A stretch of DNA of 64,000 nt from Photorhabdus australis DSM 17609 (GTDB lineage Bacteria > Pseudomonadota > Gammaproteobacteria > Enterobacterales > Enterobacteriaceae): the NCBI RefSeq assembly GCF_000711895.1, contig NZ_JONO01000027.1:16436-80435 (forward strand), written 5' to 3'. Under the pieces are notes generated by a model. The model saw only the letters and a program-made list of their open reading frames with translations. It had not been told where the DNA came from and ran no database searches. The translations under genes were made by a program, and so were the position numbers. Of the stretch, positions 1-11,341 are shown one piece after another (the stretch's first letter is position 1; each line of letters begins with the position of its first letter).

Positions 1-710
<710 letters not shown>

Positions 711-730
711 TTAACAACAATAATATTGAT

Positions 731-778
731 GGTGGTGTAAATCAGCAATCCATAACCAACAGATTTGCGAACACCACC
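731..778 (+). terminator. Hairpin after nadC, probable terminator
   Basis: GGTGGTGT at 731–738 pairs perfectly with ACACCACC at 771–778, and AAATC just inside the left arm can pair with GATTT just inside the right arm across a small bulge. An AT-rich tail with a run of T (about 784–790) follows. This could end nadC transcription before ppdD. The long loop makes it a moderate-quality terminator. Confidence 0.5.
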
Positions 779-911
779 GTAAATATTTTTGCAAACATTG
801 CAATCCAGAAATTTTTCTTCGAGTCAACTCCATAACCTCTATATAGCCTATTTTATTTTTTTCTTTTTCCTTCATTCTCTATATCGAAATACCACAACGC
901 GGAGTAAAAAC

Positions 912-1337
912 ATGAGCAAACAACAAGGGTTTACTTTAATGGAAATTATGGTGGCTATTGCCATAATTTCCATCTTAAGTGCTATTGGTATTCCAAGTTA
1001 TCAAGGATATATTCAAAAAGCAGCTTTAACAGATATACTACAAACTATTGTGCCTTATAAATCAGGAATAGAACTTTGCAGTTTTGAAACTGAAGATTTC
1101 AAAGGTTGTAATACAGGAACAACATCAATTCCCAAAGGCCATAACAGTAGATATATCGAGAGCATTTTAGTTAAAGATGGAGAGATTACCGTTAAAGGGC
1201 AACAGAGCCTTAAAAACCTCAGCGTTACATTAAAACCAACACAAAATATACAGACAGGTACAATTAAATGGAATAACAAATGCGAATCGGCAAATAACTC
1301 ATTAAAGAGCCGTTGCCAGGAAATATTTGAGTTTTAA
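912..1337 (+). CDS. ppdD: Type IV major prepilin-like protein PpdD
   Basis: Type IV pilin subunit of 141 residues. The prepilin leader is MSKQQG, cleaved before F7 by a PilD/GspO-type peptidase; the mature start FTLMEIMVAIAIISILSAIG has the canonical Glu5 and hydrophobic assembly helix. Cysteines at the C-terminal half (CSFETEDFKGC and a later KCES…SRC pair) suggest disulfides. I chose ATG 912 because GGAG lies 7 bases upstream and the leader peptide starts there; the frame also opens further upstream but that part lacks leader character. It is followed by the assembly ATPase hofB and platform gene hofC. No pilQ or prepilin peptidase is in this window. Confidence 0.93.
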   Translation: MSKQQGFTLMEIMVAIAIISILSAIGIPSYQGYIQKAALTDILQTIVPYKSGIELCSFETEDFKGCNTGTTSIPKGHNSRYIESILVKDGEITVKGQQSLKNLSVTLKPTQNIQTGTIKWNNKCESANNSLKSRCQEIFEF

Positions 1338-1362
1338 TTAATTACTATCATGAATATATATT

Positions 1363-1489
1363 TACACCTAATAAATTTCAAGATGCATCGCGACGGCAAG
1401 GGAGCGAATCCCCGGGAGCATAGATAACTATGTGACCGGGATGAGTGAGTGCAGTCAACAAAGAGGCAACTTGAAAGATAACAGGTATA
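1363..1489 (+). repeat. 127-bp structured intergenic repeat, copy 1
   Basis: This element lies between ppdD and hofB. It is the same length as the copy at 58736–58862 and differs by about 12 bases. It carries inner terminal inverted repeats TTTCAAG/CTTGAAA and a central hairpin CCCCGG…CATAG…CTATG…CCGGG. The outer ends are more degraded here (TACACC/AGGTATA) than in the other copy. It contains no coding frame and looks like a non-autonomous, MITE-like palindromic element. Confidence 0.85.
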
Positions 1490-1503
1490 TATAGGAAACA
1501 ACA

Positions 1504-2952
1504 ATGAACTCACTTTCAGCAGCAGAAAGCGCTTTAATGGAAAGAGAAATCCATGATATTTGTCATCGTTACCAATCTGTGGTTATAAAAAAAGATGATA
1601 ATACGATAACAATTGCCAGCAGCGAATTACCCAATGATGATCTATTAGCCGCATTACGCTTTATTTCCGGGCGGATCGTTAATGTAGAAATTTGGCCGCT
1701 GGCACGAATTGAATCAGTATTACACCAAAATATTTCACTGCACCATTTACCTGAGGAAGAATTACCTTCATTACCACCCACAACCGATATTCATGCAGAT
1801 GAAAATGATGCACCCGTCATTCAGCTTATTAATCAAACTTTATTAACTGCAATTCAACGACGTGCATCTGATATCCATTTTGAACCATTCCAACAAGGTT
1901 ATCGTATTCGTATCCGGGTTGATGGCGCATTACATCTCTTGTCATCTCCATCTCCTCAAATGAACGCCAGCATTGCCGCACGCCTTAAGATAATGGCGAA
2001 ATTGAATATTGCCGAAAAACGGTTACCTCAGGATGGACAATTTGATTGGTATGACACTCGACATAATTATGCTATCCGTATGGCTACCTTACCAACAATA
2101 CACGGAGAAAAAATCGTACTCAGAATATTAAATACAATGCGGCAACTGTCACTTGATCAGCTAGGTATCCCTGAGCAGTTATTAAATCAACTACAACAAA
2201 AATTAACATTACCACAAGGGATGATTTTAGTGACAGGCCCTACGGGGAGCGGAAAAACGGTGACTTTATATAGCTGCTTGCAATATCTGAATCAAAATAA
2301 AAAGAATATTTGCAGTGTAGAAGACCCTGTTGAAATTCCACTCAATGGCATTAATCAGACACAAATTAACAGTAAAATTGATCTCAATTTTGCCAAAGTA
2401 TTACGAGCATTATTACGGCAAGATCCCGATGTTATCATGGTGGGAGAAATACGTGATAGCGAAACAGCCGAAATATCAGTAAAAGCAGCACAAACAGGCC
2501 ATCTGGTTCTTTCAACATTACATACTAATTCTACTGTAGATACATTATCTCGCCTACAAAATTTAGGTGTTTCAGGCTATATGGCGGCTTCTTGTATCAA
2601 ATTAATTATCGCCCAACGACTTGTCAGGAAATTATGTCTGCATTGCCGTAATCAGCAAGCAGATGAAACAGTTATTAATATTGGAAATAACCCTGTATTT
2701 ATCAGACAATGGATAGCGGTTGGTTGCAAGCATTGTTTCTCCGGTTATTATGGCAGGACTGCTATTTATGAGTTTTTGGAAATAACACATGAATTCCAAC
2801 AAATCTTATCACAACAAGATCCTCAAAACTTACAAAAAACTATTATAGATCAAAGAAAAGAAACCTTGTTTTCATCCAGTATTCTATTAGTAGAACAAGG
2901 GATAACTACACTAGAAGAAATTTATCAAGTTACAGGACAAGAAGAACAATGA
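1504..2952 (+). CDS. hofB: Type IV pilus assembly ATPase (GspE/PilB family)
   Basis: Cytoplasmic hexameric ATPase that powers pilin extraction and assembly. The 482-residue protein has Walker A GPTGSGKT at 245–252, an Asp box, the Walker B region DPDVIMVGEIRD at 307–318, the histidine box TGHLVLSTLHTNS, and a zinc tetracysteine motif (C378, C381, C408, C411) typical of GspE/PilB. Length is close to E. coli HofB. Its stop overlaps the hofC start in an ATGA, so the two are translationally coupled. The repeat just upstream separates it from ppdD, so read-through from the pilin gene is uncertain. Confidence 0.95.
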   Translation: MNSLSAAESALMEREIHDICHRYQSVVIKKDDNTITIASSELPNDDLLAALRFISGRIVNVEIWPLARIESVLHQNISLHHLPEEELPSLPPTTDIHADENDAPVIQLINQTLLTAIQRRASDIHFEPFQQGYRIRIRVDGALHLLSSPSPQMNASIAARLKIMAKLNIAEKRLPQDGQFDWYDTRHNYAIRMATLPTIHGEKIVLRILNTMRQLSLDQLGIPEQLLNQLQQKLTLPQGMILVTGPTGSGKTVTLYSCLQYLNQNKKNICSVEDPVEIPLNGINQTQINSKIDLNFAKVLRALLRQDPDVIMVGEIRDSETAEISVKAAQTGHLVLSTLHTNSTVDTLSRLQNLGVSGYMAASCIKLIIAQRLVRKLCLHCRNQQADETVINIGNNPVFIRQWIAVGCKHCFSGYYGRTAIYEFLEITHEFQQILSQQDPQNLQKTIIDQRKETLFSSSILLVEQGITTLEEIYQVTGQEEQ

Positions 2953-4148
2953 AAATTCATTATATTTATCATTGGCAAGCAGTTAATAACAAAGGTGAAA
3001 TATCAAAAGGAAAATCACTATGTGATAACCGCAAAGTTTTATACCAACAACTTGTCCATATTGGATTGCAACCTTATAATATAAAATGTGATAAATGGAT
3101 ATTTTATCACCATCAACAAGTTTCCTACCGTCTGAATTTAATTCGTCAATTGGCAACATTATTATCAGCAGGAATGCCTTTACTTAATTGTCTGAACATT
3201 CTTATCCGTGAATGTAGTAATTCATTATGGCATTGCGTATTATCAGATATTAGCAAAAGAATTACCCGAGGAGAATCACTCTCCACTTCACTAAAAAATT
3301 ATCCATTTCTATTTCCGCCTTTATTTTATCAACTGATTGCTGTTGGTGAGTTAACCGGGCAACTAGAGACTTGCTGCCAATTATTAGTTAAACAACAGGA
3401 ACAACAAGATAAGTTACAGAAGAAAATAGCAAAAGCACTGCGCTACCCTCTGATCATTACTTTTGTTGCCAGTATCATTATTTTATTACTGCTAATTTTT
3501 GTCTTGCCTGAATTTGAGCATATTTATCATTCATTTAACACACAACTTCCTTTACTGACACGTAGTTTATTAATAGCCTCCAACTGGATTATTCAATATG
3601 GTGGTTATAGCGCTATTGGATTAATACTGCTGTCCCTATTTTACCTACAATTACGCCAGCGCCATACAATATGGGTTGTCCGTGAAAAAAATCTGATATT
3701 ACGTTTACCCATTATTGCAAAATTAATCAGTTATCAGCAATTAGGGCAACTCTTCCATATCCTATTCATGACACAAAAAGCCGGCTTAACCCTCACTGCA
3801 GGGTTAAACAGTGCTATTGCATCAATAAATCATCCAGTATTTCTGAAAGCGACTAAATTCTTACATGCCCAAATTAATCAAGGGATACCAATGAGCGAGG
3901 CACTAAAACAACAATCTTGCTTTCCTGCACTATGTCAACAGTTCGTCAGTGTTGGCGAAGAGTCTGGCAATCTAGAACTACTATTGGAGAATCTCGCTAA
4001 CTGGTATCAACAACAAGCATTAGAAATTTCTGATAATCTGGCTCAGTTACTGGAACCAATACTTATGGTTATAATAGCTACTATTGTCGGCATACTATTA
4101 CTCGCAATGTATTTGCCAATTTTTCAGCTAGGTACAATACTCACTTGA
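2949..4148 (+). CDS. hofC: Type IV pilus inner-membrane platform protein (GspF/PilC family)
   Basis: Polytopic inner-membrane platform protein that couples the HofB ATPase to the growing pilus. The 399 residues hold two GspF repeats (about 60–180 and 265–390), each followed by hydrophobic segments: about 170–195, about 218–234 and a C-terminal segment around 370–395. The pattern [16 protein letters not shown] near the N-terminus and [16 protein letters not shown] in the two repeats are family hallmarks. It overlaps hofB by four bases. In E. coli guaC lies between hofC and coaE; here only about 90 bases separate them. Confidence 0.94.
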   Translation: MKIHYIYHWQAVNNKGEISKGKSLCDNRKVLYQQLVHIGLQPYNIKCDKWIFYHHQQVSYRLNLIRQLATLLSAGMPLLNCLNILIRECSNSLWHCVLSDISKRITRGESLSTSLKNYPFLFPPLFYQLIAVGELTGQLETCCQLLVKQQEQQDKLQKKIAKALRYPLIITFVASIIILLLLIFVLPEFEHIYHSFNTQLPLLTRSLLIASNWIIQYGGYSAIGLILLSLFYLQLRQRHTIWVVREKNLILRLPIIAKLISYQQLGQLFHILFMTQKAGLTLTAGLNSAIASINHPVFLKATKFLHAQINQGIPMSEALKQQSCFPALCQQFVSVGEESGNLELLLENLANWYQQQALEISDNLAQLLEPILMVIIATIVGILLLAMYLPIFQLGTILT

Positions 4149-4239
4149 AATAAAAACAATTCCATGGTTTTGCTCTAGGTCATCTGCCTCCCTTTCGGTT
4201 ACAATCCCAAAATACTATCAAGTAATATTAAGGGATAGG

Positions 4240-4842
4240 ATGACTTATATTATTGCACTCACAGGTGGGATTGGCAGCGGTAAAACCACTATCGCCAATG
4301 CTTTTGCAGCTCTTGGTGTTCCTCTTGTTGATGCAGATATTATCGCCAGAGAAGTCGTGGCTCCTGGAACTCCTGCTTTACAAGCCATCAAAGAGCACTT
4401 TGGACATGAAATACTAACGCCAGATGGTAGCCTTAACCGAACATTGTTGCGCCAGCAAATTTTCACAAACCGACAAGAAAAACAATGGATTAACCAACTC
4501 CTTCATCCTCTAATACATAAAGAAACCAAACGCCAACTAGAACAGATAAATGCTCCTTATGTGATTTGGGTTATTCCATTGTTAGTCGAAAATAATTTGG
4601 GACATCTGGCAGATCGGATTCTAGTCGTTGATGTTTTACCTGAAATACAAATCAGCCGGGTAGCTACTCGTGACGGTATTAGTTGCCAACAAGTCGAAAA
4701 TATTTTAGCTGCACAGGCATCCCGTAGCGAGAGACTGGCTTATGCCAATGATGTTATCTCAAATCATGATAACATACAGGCAATTACTCCTCGTGTTGCC
4801 GAACTACATCAACAATATTTAAGATTAGCTGAATCAGCTTGA
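4240..4842 (+). CDS. coaE: Dephospho-CoA kinase
   Basis: Catalyses the last step of coenzyme A synthesis, phosphorylating dephospho-CoA at the 3'-hydroxyl with ATP. The 200-residue protein begins with a P-loop, GGIGSGKT at 9–16, followed by the substrate-binding [11 protein letters not shown] segment and the lid region. Length is near that of E. coli CoaE (206). GGGATAGG directly before the ATG supports the start. It is ten bases upstream of zapD, so the two are probably co-transcribed, as in E. coli. Confidence 0.97.
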   Translation: MTYIIALTGGIGSGKTTIANAFAALGVPLVDADIIAREVVAPGTPALQAIKEHFGHEILTPDGSLNRTLLRQQIFTNRQEKQWINQLLHPLIHKETKRQLEQINAPYVIWVIPLLVENNLGHLADRILVVDVLPEIQISRVATRDGISCQQVENILAAQASRSERLAYANDVISNHDNIQAITPRVAELHQQYLRLAESA

Positions 4843-4852
4843 CAGGATAATC

Positions 4853-5608
4853 ATGATGAGTGATACAACTTATACAATTATTTTTGAGCACCCACTGAAT
4901 GAAAAAATGCGATCATGGCTGCGGATTGAATCCTCTCTGCAACAACTCACCAGCCAATGCCATTTAGACTCATTAGCAAGTAGCCTTGCTTTTTTTCGTA
5001 CTGTTGCTGAACTACTTGAAGTTTTAGAACGAGGTGAAGTACGTTCAGAACTACTAAAAGAATTAGAACGCCAACAGGCGAAATTAAAACAATGGGCCGA
5101 AATACCTGATGTTGATATTAATATCGTCAATAATTTCAGATTAAGATTAAAAGAACGGGCTATTGCACTCAGCAAAGCGCCACGATTAGGACAATCCCTA
5201 AAAGAAGATAAAATCATTAGTATGGTGCGCCAGCGCCTCAGTATTCCAAGTGGCTGTTGTGGTTTTGATCTACCTACCCTGCATTTATGGCTTCATTTGC
5301 CACAATCAGAAAGAGATAAAATGGTTTCATTCTGGATTGATAGTTTGTTGCCGCTCCAGCAAGCACTGGAAAGTATTTTAGAGCTAATACGCCAGTCTGC
5401 TATCTTCCGTTCAGAAATTAGCAAAAACGGTTTTCACCAAGATACAGCAGAAGGTTCAGATTTACTAAGATTACGATTACCATTAAAGCCTTTATTATTC
5501 CCTCAAATCTCTGGTCATAAGACCCGCTTTGCTATCCGTTTTTTACCACTGGATAGTGAAAAAGGCTGCGTGCCTACTCATTTGCCATTTGAATTGGCAT
5601 GCTGCTAA
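4853..5608 (+). CDS. zapD: Cell division protein ZapD (Z-ring associated)
   Basis: Cytoplasmic FtsZ-binding protein that bundles protofilaments and stabilises the Z-ring. The 251-residue sequence aligns along its whole length with E. coli Zap[17 protein letters not shown] near the start, FERGEVR-like [18 protein letters not shown], the [23 protein letters not shown] core and a C-terminal FELACC. Two in-frame ATG codons occur (4853 and 4856); the AGGA at 4844–4847 is better spaced for the second, which would give 250 residues. It lies between coaE and yacG. Confidence 0.96.
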   Translation: MMSDTTYTIIFEHPLNEKMRSWLRIESSLQQLTSQCHLDSLASSLAFFRTVAELLEVLERGEVRSELLKELERQQAKLKQWAEIPDVDINIVNNFRLRLKERAIALSKAPRLGQSLKEDKIISMVRQRLSIPSGCCGFDLPTLHLWLHLPQSERDKMVSFWIDSLLPLQQALESILELIRQSAIFRSEISKNGFHQDTAEGSDLLRLRLPLKPLLFPQISGHKTRFAIRFLPLDSEKGCVPTHLPFELACC

Positions 5609-5638
5609 GATTACAAGCTAGTTATCCGGAGAGAAATC

Positions 5639-5836
5639 ATGTCTGAGTTATTAACTATTGAATGTCCAATATGTGGTAAAAGTGTGGTTTGGGGAGAAAT
5701 AAGCCCATACCGACCATTTTGCAGTAAACGCTGTCAATTAATTGACTTAGGTGAATGGGCAAATGAAGAGAAACGGATACCAAGCCAAGGTGAAAATTCC
5801 GATAGTGATGAATGGAGTGAAGGACCTGAACAATAA
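5639..5836 (+). CDS. yacG: DNA gyrase inhibitor YacG (zinc-binding)
   Basis: Small zinc protein that in E. coli binds GyrB and inhibits gyrase. The 65 residues hold four zinc ligands in the pattern C9-x2-C12-x15-C28-x3-C32, followed by the conserved [16 protein letters not shown] and an acidic tail. The start has a GGAGAG sequence upstream. It is the third gene of the coaE-zapD-yacG run and converges with mutT across a hairpin. Confidence 0.95.
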   Translation: MSELLTIECPICGKSVVWGEISPYRPFCSKRCQLIDLGEWANEEKRIPSQGENSDSDEWSEGPEQ

Positions 5837-5840
5837 TAAG

Positions 5841-5866
5841 TAGCCGCGTTAATTATAATGCGGCTA
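5841..5866. terminator. Bidirectional terminator between yacG and mutT
   Basis: TAGCCGCGTT and AATGCGGCTA form a 10-bp stem (one G-U pair) around an AATTAT loop, followed by an AT-rich stretch. It sits in the 38-base gap between two convergent genes, which supports a terminator for both. Confidence 0.7.
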
Positions 5867-5874
5867 TTTAGAAT

Positions 5875-6288
5875 TCAAGCAGTCAACAAAGCGACAATGC
5901 TGCGGTTAGCGGGTGGGAATTCGTCTGCAATTAAATCTTTCTGCAATATCCACCGGAAAAGCTGACCTTCTTTGCCAAAAGGCTCATTTTCCCACCCACT
6001 TACCAGGAAAAAATAAAGGGTAATCAGCCTATCAGGAAAATCATGTTCAACCGTTTTTACCAACTCATAATGAGTAACAGTAATACCAATTTCTTCCTGT
6101 AGCTCACGAATCAAAGCCTGTTCAGGAGTTTCTCCTTTTTCGATCTTCCCGCCAGGAAATTCCCAGAACCCTCCCATATGAGTGTCAGCATGACGCTGAG
6201 TAATAAAAATTTCATGCTGTGAGTTTCTAATAATTCCAGCGGCTATATGCAGGTGTTTCTTTTCCATATTACTATTATCTTCATTCAT
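5875..6288 (-). CDS. mutT: 8-oxo-dGTP diphosphatase MutT (Nudix hydrolase)
   Basis: Cleanses the nucleotide pool by hydrolysing 8-oxo-dGTP to the monophosphate, preventing A·T to C·G transversions. The 137-residue form contains a full Nudix box, G47 to I69, with the REL-EE-G core (RELQEEIGI). EFPGGKIEKGETPEQA matches E. coli MutT. E. coli MutT begins at the equivalent of Met8, so ATG 6267 (130 residues) is an equally plausible start; neither has a strong ribosome site. It lies downstream of secA, as in E. coli, with a terminator hairpin between. Confidence 0.95.
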   Translation of the reverse strand: MNEDNSNMEKKHLHIAAGIIRNSQHEIFITQRHADTHMGGFWEFPGGKIEKGETPEQALIRELQEEIGITVTHYELVKTVEHDFPDRLITLYFFLVSGWENEPFGKEGQLFRWILQKDLIADEFPPANRSIVALLTA

Positions 6289-6356
6289 TCTTTTAGTTGC
6301 CGAACAACCAATATTCAGATGCTACTTCCGAAAAAGACAAATTAAAGCTGACAGTA

Positions 6357-6378
6357 AAAAGGCGGTTTCCCGCCTTTT
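6357..6378. terminator. Terminator after secA
   Basis: GGCGG-TTTC-CCGCC with flanking AAAA and TTTT arms forms a strong hairpin that ends in a T-run on either strand. It is six bases past the secA stop, so it most likely ends secM-secA transcription, wholly or partly, before mutT. Confidence 0.8.
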
Positions 6379-6383
6379 CATCA

Positions 6384-9095
6384 TTACTGCAAGCGCCCAT
6401 GACAATGTTTATATTTTTTACCCGATCCGCAAGGGCAAGGATCATTACGGCCTACTTTACGAGTACCACTGGCGATCTGAGCTTCTATTTCAGACATCAA
6501 AGCACCTTTTTCAACTTCATGGCTTAATTGCTGTTGTCTTGCCAAACGTTCAGCTTCCACACGACGTTGCTGTTCTAGTGCCTCTACCTCTTCTGGCATT
6601 CTTACCTGAACTTTGCTCAATGTACTAATCACTTCATATTTCAGCGATTCCAACATATTTGCAAACATCGCGAAAGATTCACGTTTGTACTCTTGTTTTG
6701 GATCTTTCTGAGCATAACCACGTAAGTGGATACCCTGACGCAAGTAATCCATTGCAGCCAAATGTTCTTTCCACAACATATCCAGAGTCTGCAACATGAT
6801 ACCTTTTTCAAAATTACGCATCATGTCAGTGCTGACAATCTCTTCTTTACGTTTGTAAATTTCAACAGCCTGTTCAAGAATACGCTCACGCAAAGTTTCT
6901 TCATGCAATTCAGGCTCTTTATCCAACCACTCTTTGATCGGTAACTCCAAATCAAAATCAGTCAATAAACGCTGCTGCAAACCTTCTATATCCCACATCT
7001 CTTCCAGAGATTGCGGGGGAATATAAGCATCAATGGTTGCTTTAAATACATCTTCACGGATACTACTGATAGTTTCGCTAACATCACTGACATCCAGCAA
7101 ATCGTTACGCTGAGCATAGATAGCGCGGCGCTGATCGTTAGCAACATCATCGTATTCCAGTAATTGCTTACGTATATCGAAGTTACGGCTTTCTACTTTG
7201 CGCTGAGCATTGGCAATAGCCTTAGTTACCCACGGATGTTCAATCGCCTCACCAGGTTTCATACCAAGTTTACGCATCATACCCGTAACACGATCAGATG
7301 CAAAAATACGCATCAGTGAGTCTTCCATTGATAAATAGAAACGGGATGATCCCGCATCCCCCTGGCGACCAGAACGCCCACGTAACTGATTATCAATACG
7401 GCGGGATTCATGGCGCTCTGTGCCAATAATATGTAACCCACCCGCAGTCAGAACAATATCATGGCGCTCCTGCCATGCCGCTTTAATCTTTTCAATCTGA
7501 ACTTCTGTTGGATCTTCTAATTTAGCAACTTCTGCCTGCCAACTACCGCCCAACACAATATCAGTACCACGACCAGCCATATTCGTCGCAATAGTTACTG
7601 CACTCACCTGGCCAGCCTGAGCAATAATATCAGCTTCCATTGCGTGAAATTTGGCATTAAGTACGTTGTGTTCAATACCTGCTTTAGTCAACTCACGGGA
7701 AACCAATTCAGATTTTTCAATAGAAATAGTCCCCACCAATACTGGCTGCCCTTTACCAGTACGTTCGCGGATATCTTCAATGATAGCTTCAATTTTTTCA
7801 GCTTCAGTCATATAAACCAAATCCGGCAAATCACTACGAATCATCGGACGATTTGTCGGCACCACAATGGTATCGAGCTTGTAAATAGAACTGAATTCAA
7901 ACGCTTCTGTATCTGCTGTACCAGTCATACCAGCCAGTTTTTCATACAGACGGAAGTAATTTTGGAAAGTAATCGAAGCCAATGTTTGGTTTTCATTCTG
8001 AATCTCTACGCCCTCTTTTGCTTCAACAGCCTGATGCAGCCCATCAGACCAACGACGCCCCTGCATAGTACGGCCAGTATGCTCATCAACAATAATGACT
8101 TCACCATCTTTTACAATGTAATCAACATCTCGAGTAAATAAAACATGGGCACGGAGCGCAGCGGTAACATGGTGCATCAACATGATATTGGTTGGTGAAT
8201 ACAAAGACTCACCATCCTCCATCAATTTAGCTTCCGACAGTAATTGCTCAATCAAAACCAAACCACGTTCCGTCAAGTTAACCTGACGCGACTTCTCGTC
8301 AACAGAAAAGTGCCCTTCCCCCTGAAAAGTATCTGAATCTTCTTTTTCCTGACGGATCAATCTAGGAATCAGCTTATTCACTTTGATATAAAGTTCAGAG
8401 CTGTCTTCAGCAGGGCCAGAAATAATCAATGGAGTACGAGCTTCATCGATCAGAATAGAGTCAACTTCATCCACCAGCGCATAATGCAGTTTACGTTGAA
8501 CACGCTCTTCTGGGCTAAATGCCATGTTGTCACGAAGATAGTCAAAACCATATTCATTGTTAGTTCCATAGGTAATATCCGCTGCATATGCCTGTCGTTT
8601 AGCGGGTGCAGGCATACCTGGCAGGTTGATACCAACACTCAACCCCAGAAATTCAAACAATGGGCGGTTATTTTCAGCATCACGTTGTGCCAAATAATCA
8701 TTCACTGTAACTACGTGAACACCACGGCCAGTCAATGCGTTCAAATAAGCAGGTAAAGTCGCTGTCAGTGTTTTACCTTCACCGGTGCGCATCTCTGCAA
8801 TACAGCGCTCATTCAGAACCATACCGCCCAGTAACTGAACATCAAAATGACGCATAGCAAACACACGTTTACTTGCCTCACGTACTGTCGCAAATGCTTC
8901 AGGTAACAGATTCTCCAGCGATTCACCTTTTTCCAAACGGGCACGGAATTCAATTGTTTTGCCTTTTAATTCGTCATCAGACAACTTTTCGAATTCTGGC
9001 TCCATACGGTTGATTACATCAACTACTTTACGCATACGACGCAATGTACGATCATTACGACTACCAAAAACCTTAGTTAATAATTTAATTAGCAT
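6384..9095 (-). CDS. secA: Preprotein translocase ATPase SecA
   Basis: Motor of the SecYEG translocon; it drives unfolded preproteins across the inner membrane with ATP. The 903 residues match E. coli SecA (901) throughout: Walker A MRTGEGKT at 102–109, the [15 protein letters not shown]alker B/DEAD-like segment, the second nucleotide fold with [10 protein letters not shown] and RGRSGRQGD, and a C-terminal SecB/zinc domain (C887, C889, C898, H899). A GAGATG ribosome site nine bases from the ATG is flanked by a small hairpin. Its translation is expected to be tuned by SecM, encoded just upstream. Confidence 0.98.
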   Translation of the reverse strand: MLIKLLTKVFGSRNDRTLRRMRKVVDVINRMEPEFEKLSDDELKGKTIEFRARLEKGESLENLLPEAFATVREASKRVFAMRHFDVQLLGGMVLNERCIAEMRTGEGKTLTATLPAYLNALTGRGVHVVTVNDYLAQRDAENNRPLFEFLGLSVGINLPGMPAPAKRQAYAADITYGTNNEYGFDYLRDNMAFSPEERVQRKLHYALVDEVDSILIDEARTPLIISGPAEDSSELYIKVNKLIPRLIRQEKEDSDTFQGEGHFSVDEKSRQVNLTERGLVLIEQLLSEAKLMEDGESLYSPTNIMLMHHVTAALRAHVLFTRDVDYIVKDGEVIIVDEHTGRTMQGRRWSDGLHQAVEAKEGVEIQNENQTLASITFQNYFRLYEKLAGMTGTADTEAFEFSSIYKLDTIVVPTNRPMIRSDLPDLVYMTEAEKIEAIIEDIRERTGKGQPVLVGTISIEKSELVSRELTKAGIEHNVLNAKFHAMEADIIAQAGQVSAVTIATNMAGRGTDIVLGGSWQAEVAKLEDPTEVQIEKIKAAWQERHDIVLTAGGLHIIGTERHESRRIDNQLRGRSGRQGDAGSSRFYLSMEDSLMRIFASDRVTGMMRKLGMKPGEAIEHPWVTKAIANAQRKVESRNFDIRKQLLEYDDVANDQRRAIYAQRNDLLDVSDVSETISSIREDVFKATIDAYIPPQSLEEMWDIEGLQQRLLTDFDLELPIKEWLDKEPELHEETLRERILEQAVEIYKRKEEIVSTDMMRNFEKGIMLQTLDMLWKEHLAAMDYLRQGIHLRGYAQKDPKQEYKRESFAMFANMLESLKYEVISTLSKVQVRMPEEVEALEQQRRVEAERLARQQQLSHEVEKGALMSEIEAQIASGTRKVGRNDPCPCGSGKKYKHCHGRLQ

Positions 9096-9104
9096 AGTTA
9101 ATTA

Positions 9105-9127
9105 CATCTCAGATAAGGCTGTTATCT
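9105..9127 (-). promoter_or_regulatory. secA ribosome-binding site and adjacent secM–secA hairpin
   Basis: On the − strand AGATAA-cagcc-TTATCT (9127–9111) forms a hairpin that abuts the secA ribosome site GAGATG (9110–9105). In E. coli the secM–secA linker folds to hide the secA ribosome site until SecM stalls the ribosome. The position fits that role, but the stem here is short and I have not computed the full fold. Confidence 0.5.
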
Positions 9128-9175
9128 CGCAGCCAGCAAATAGTTATTTATTCAAAATTTATAAAGAAACGAAAC

Positions 9176-9703
9176 TCAGAGGTAGGCAAAAGGACCTGCA
9201 CGGATACCCTGGGCTTTTGCAATCCAAAACACCGGAGTATGAGAAGATTGTGATGCGGTAGTCGGGAATTGTGTATTTGAAACCAGCTCAGAAAGCTGAG
9301 GCTCCCGAGTTAACAATCCATTCAGCGTTTCCAGCACAAGCTGCTGAATATTGGAAGAGCTTAACCGGATACTTTGTTTTGCTGTTTCATCGTTCAGAGG
9401 TTGGGAAACAAAAAAAGCAAAAGAAAGCTGCCGGATCATATTACGTACAGCATGTTGTTGCCAGTAATTAGCACCATTATTGGCAGGCTGACGCTGAACA
9501 TTTTGCTGTGAGAATAGGTTATCAAAAGCCGATAAAGCCTGATTTTGCCAACGCTGACTGGATGATACATTGGCTTGTAAGATATTATCCGTAACACCCA
9601 CTAAGATGGTAGGAACACCAATACCTGCCGCAACCATCCCTAATAACAGATGCGGCCAGAAATAACGTCTGCCAAATTGTCGCCAAAGATTTAGAATACT
9701 CAT
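9176..9703 (-). CDS. secM: SecM secretion monitor (translation arrest peptide)
   Basis: Secreted regulator whose nascent chain stalls the ribosome when Sec export is slow, exposing the secA ribosome site. The 175 residues begin with a basic N-region and a hydrophobic segment (about 18–37) as signal sequence. Near the C-terminus lies WIAKAQGIRAGP (160–171), which keeps W, I, G, I, R, A, G and P of the E. coli arrest motif FxxxxWIxxxxGIRAGP. The phenylalanine expected five residues before the tryptophan is His155, and a Phe sits immediately before the Trp instead. GAAGGG supports the start. It is directly upstream of secA. Confidence 0.93.
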   Translation of the reverse strand: MSILNLWRQFGRRYFWPHLLLGMVAAGIGVPTILVGVTDNILQANVSSSQRWQNQALSAFDNLFSQQNVQRQPANNGANYWQQHAVRNMIRQLSFAFFVSQPLNDETAKQSIRLSSSNIQQLVLETLNGLLTREPQLSELVSNTQFPTTASQSSHTPVFWIAKAQGIRAGPFAYL

Positions 9704-9735
9704 TAACCCTTCGTTATACCGGAGCTACTTTTTAT

Positions 9736-10260
9736 ATGCGTGATAGCCGCCCACAATCATTAGATGTTCTTTTTGAAGACGCCGCTGCCATTGAGAAAAG
9801 CCCGCTTCATGTTGTCCAACAACGTGCTGTCGCTTTATTAAAGCTTAATCGTGCAATCATCAGCTTACTCCCTGCACAACTACATCCGTGGTGCAGAGTC
9901 GCCAATTATCGCAAACAAATTCTGGTACTGGAAGCAGGAAACGCCAGCTGGATGACCAGATTGCGTTACGAATTGCCAACACTACTCTCTGCATTGAGAA
10001 GTGAAATTCTACCATCCTTGTCATCGATCGACATCAGGATTAACCCATCATTAATGGTGAAACATGATAATAGTGCGCAGAGTTTCGCAAAAACAATGAA
10101 TAACAGTCACAAAAACTCACCGGTACGTCGGTTAAGTCAAGAAAGTGCTAAGGAATTAATAGTATTAGCAAACCGCAGTCCGAAAAAATTGAAGGAAAGA
10201 TTAGAGCGATTGGCTGCACTGGCCGGAGAGAGTGCCAGCACAGCCAACAAGAAACGTTAA
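9736..10260 (+). CDS. DUF721 / DciA-like protein
   Basis: The 174-residue protein resembles the DUF721 family, to which the replicative-helicase operator DciA belongs. The typical core is visible: LPAQLHPWCRVANYRKQILVLEAGNASWMTRLRYELPTLL at about 60–100, a KH-like fold region, then a basic, low-complexity C-terminal half. It is divergent from secM (32 bases apart) and convergent with lpxC. DciA loads DnaB in many bacteria, whereas enterobacteria generally use DnaC; whether this copy still acts on DnaB cannot be told from sequence. GGAG is 11 bases before the ATG. Confidence 0.75.
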   Translation: MRDSRPQSLDVLFEDAAAIEKSPLHVVQQRAVALLKLNRAIISLLPAQLHPWCRVANYRKQILVLEAGNASWMTRLRYELPTLLSALRSEILPSLSSIDIRINPSLMVKHDNSAQSFAKTMNNSHKNSPVRRLSQESAKELIVLANRSPKKLKERLERLAALAGESASTANKKR

Positions 10261-10325
10261 CGCTGAGTAAAAAACATCAATGAAAACAAACCCACTGATG
10301 TATAATTGAGCTATTCTCTAAAGAA

Positions 10326-11297
<972 letters not shown>

Positions 11298-11341
11298 GGG
11301 GAAGTTTAGCACAAAAAGCGGAGAATCCAATCTTTTAGCTA

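Noticed and set aside
789..911. Upstream extension of ppdD
   Set aside because: In frame but lacks prepilin-leader character; the MSKQQG-F cleavage motif with GGAG upstream fixes the start at 912.
6297..6527. Open frame on the + strand over the secA 3' end
   Set aside because: Antisense to the conserved SecA C-terminal domain, no ribosome site, no family resemblance.
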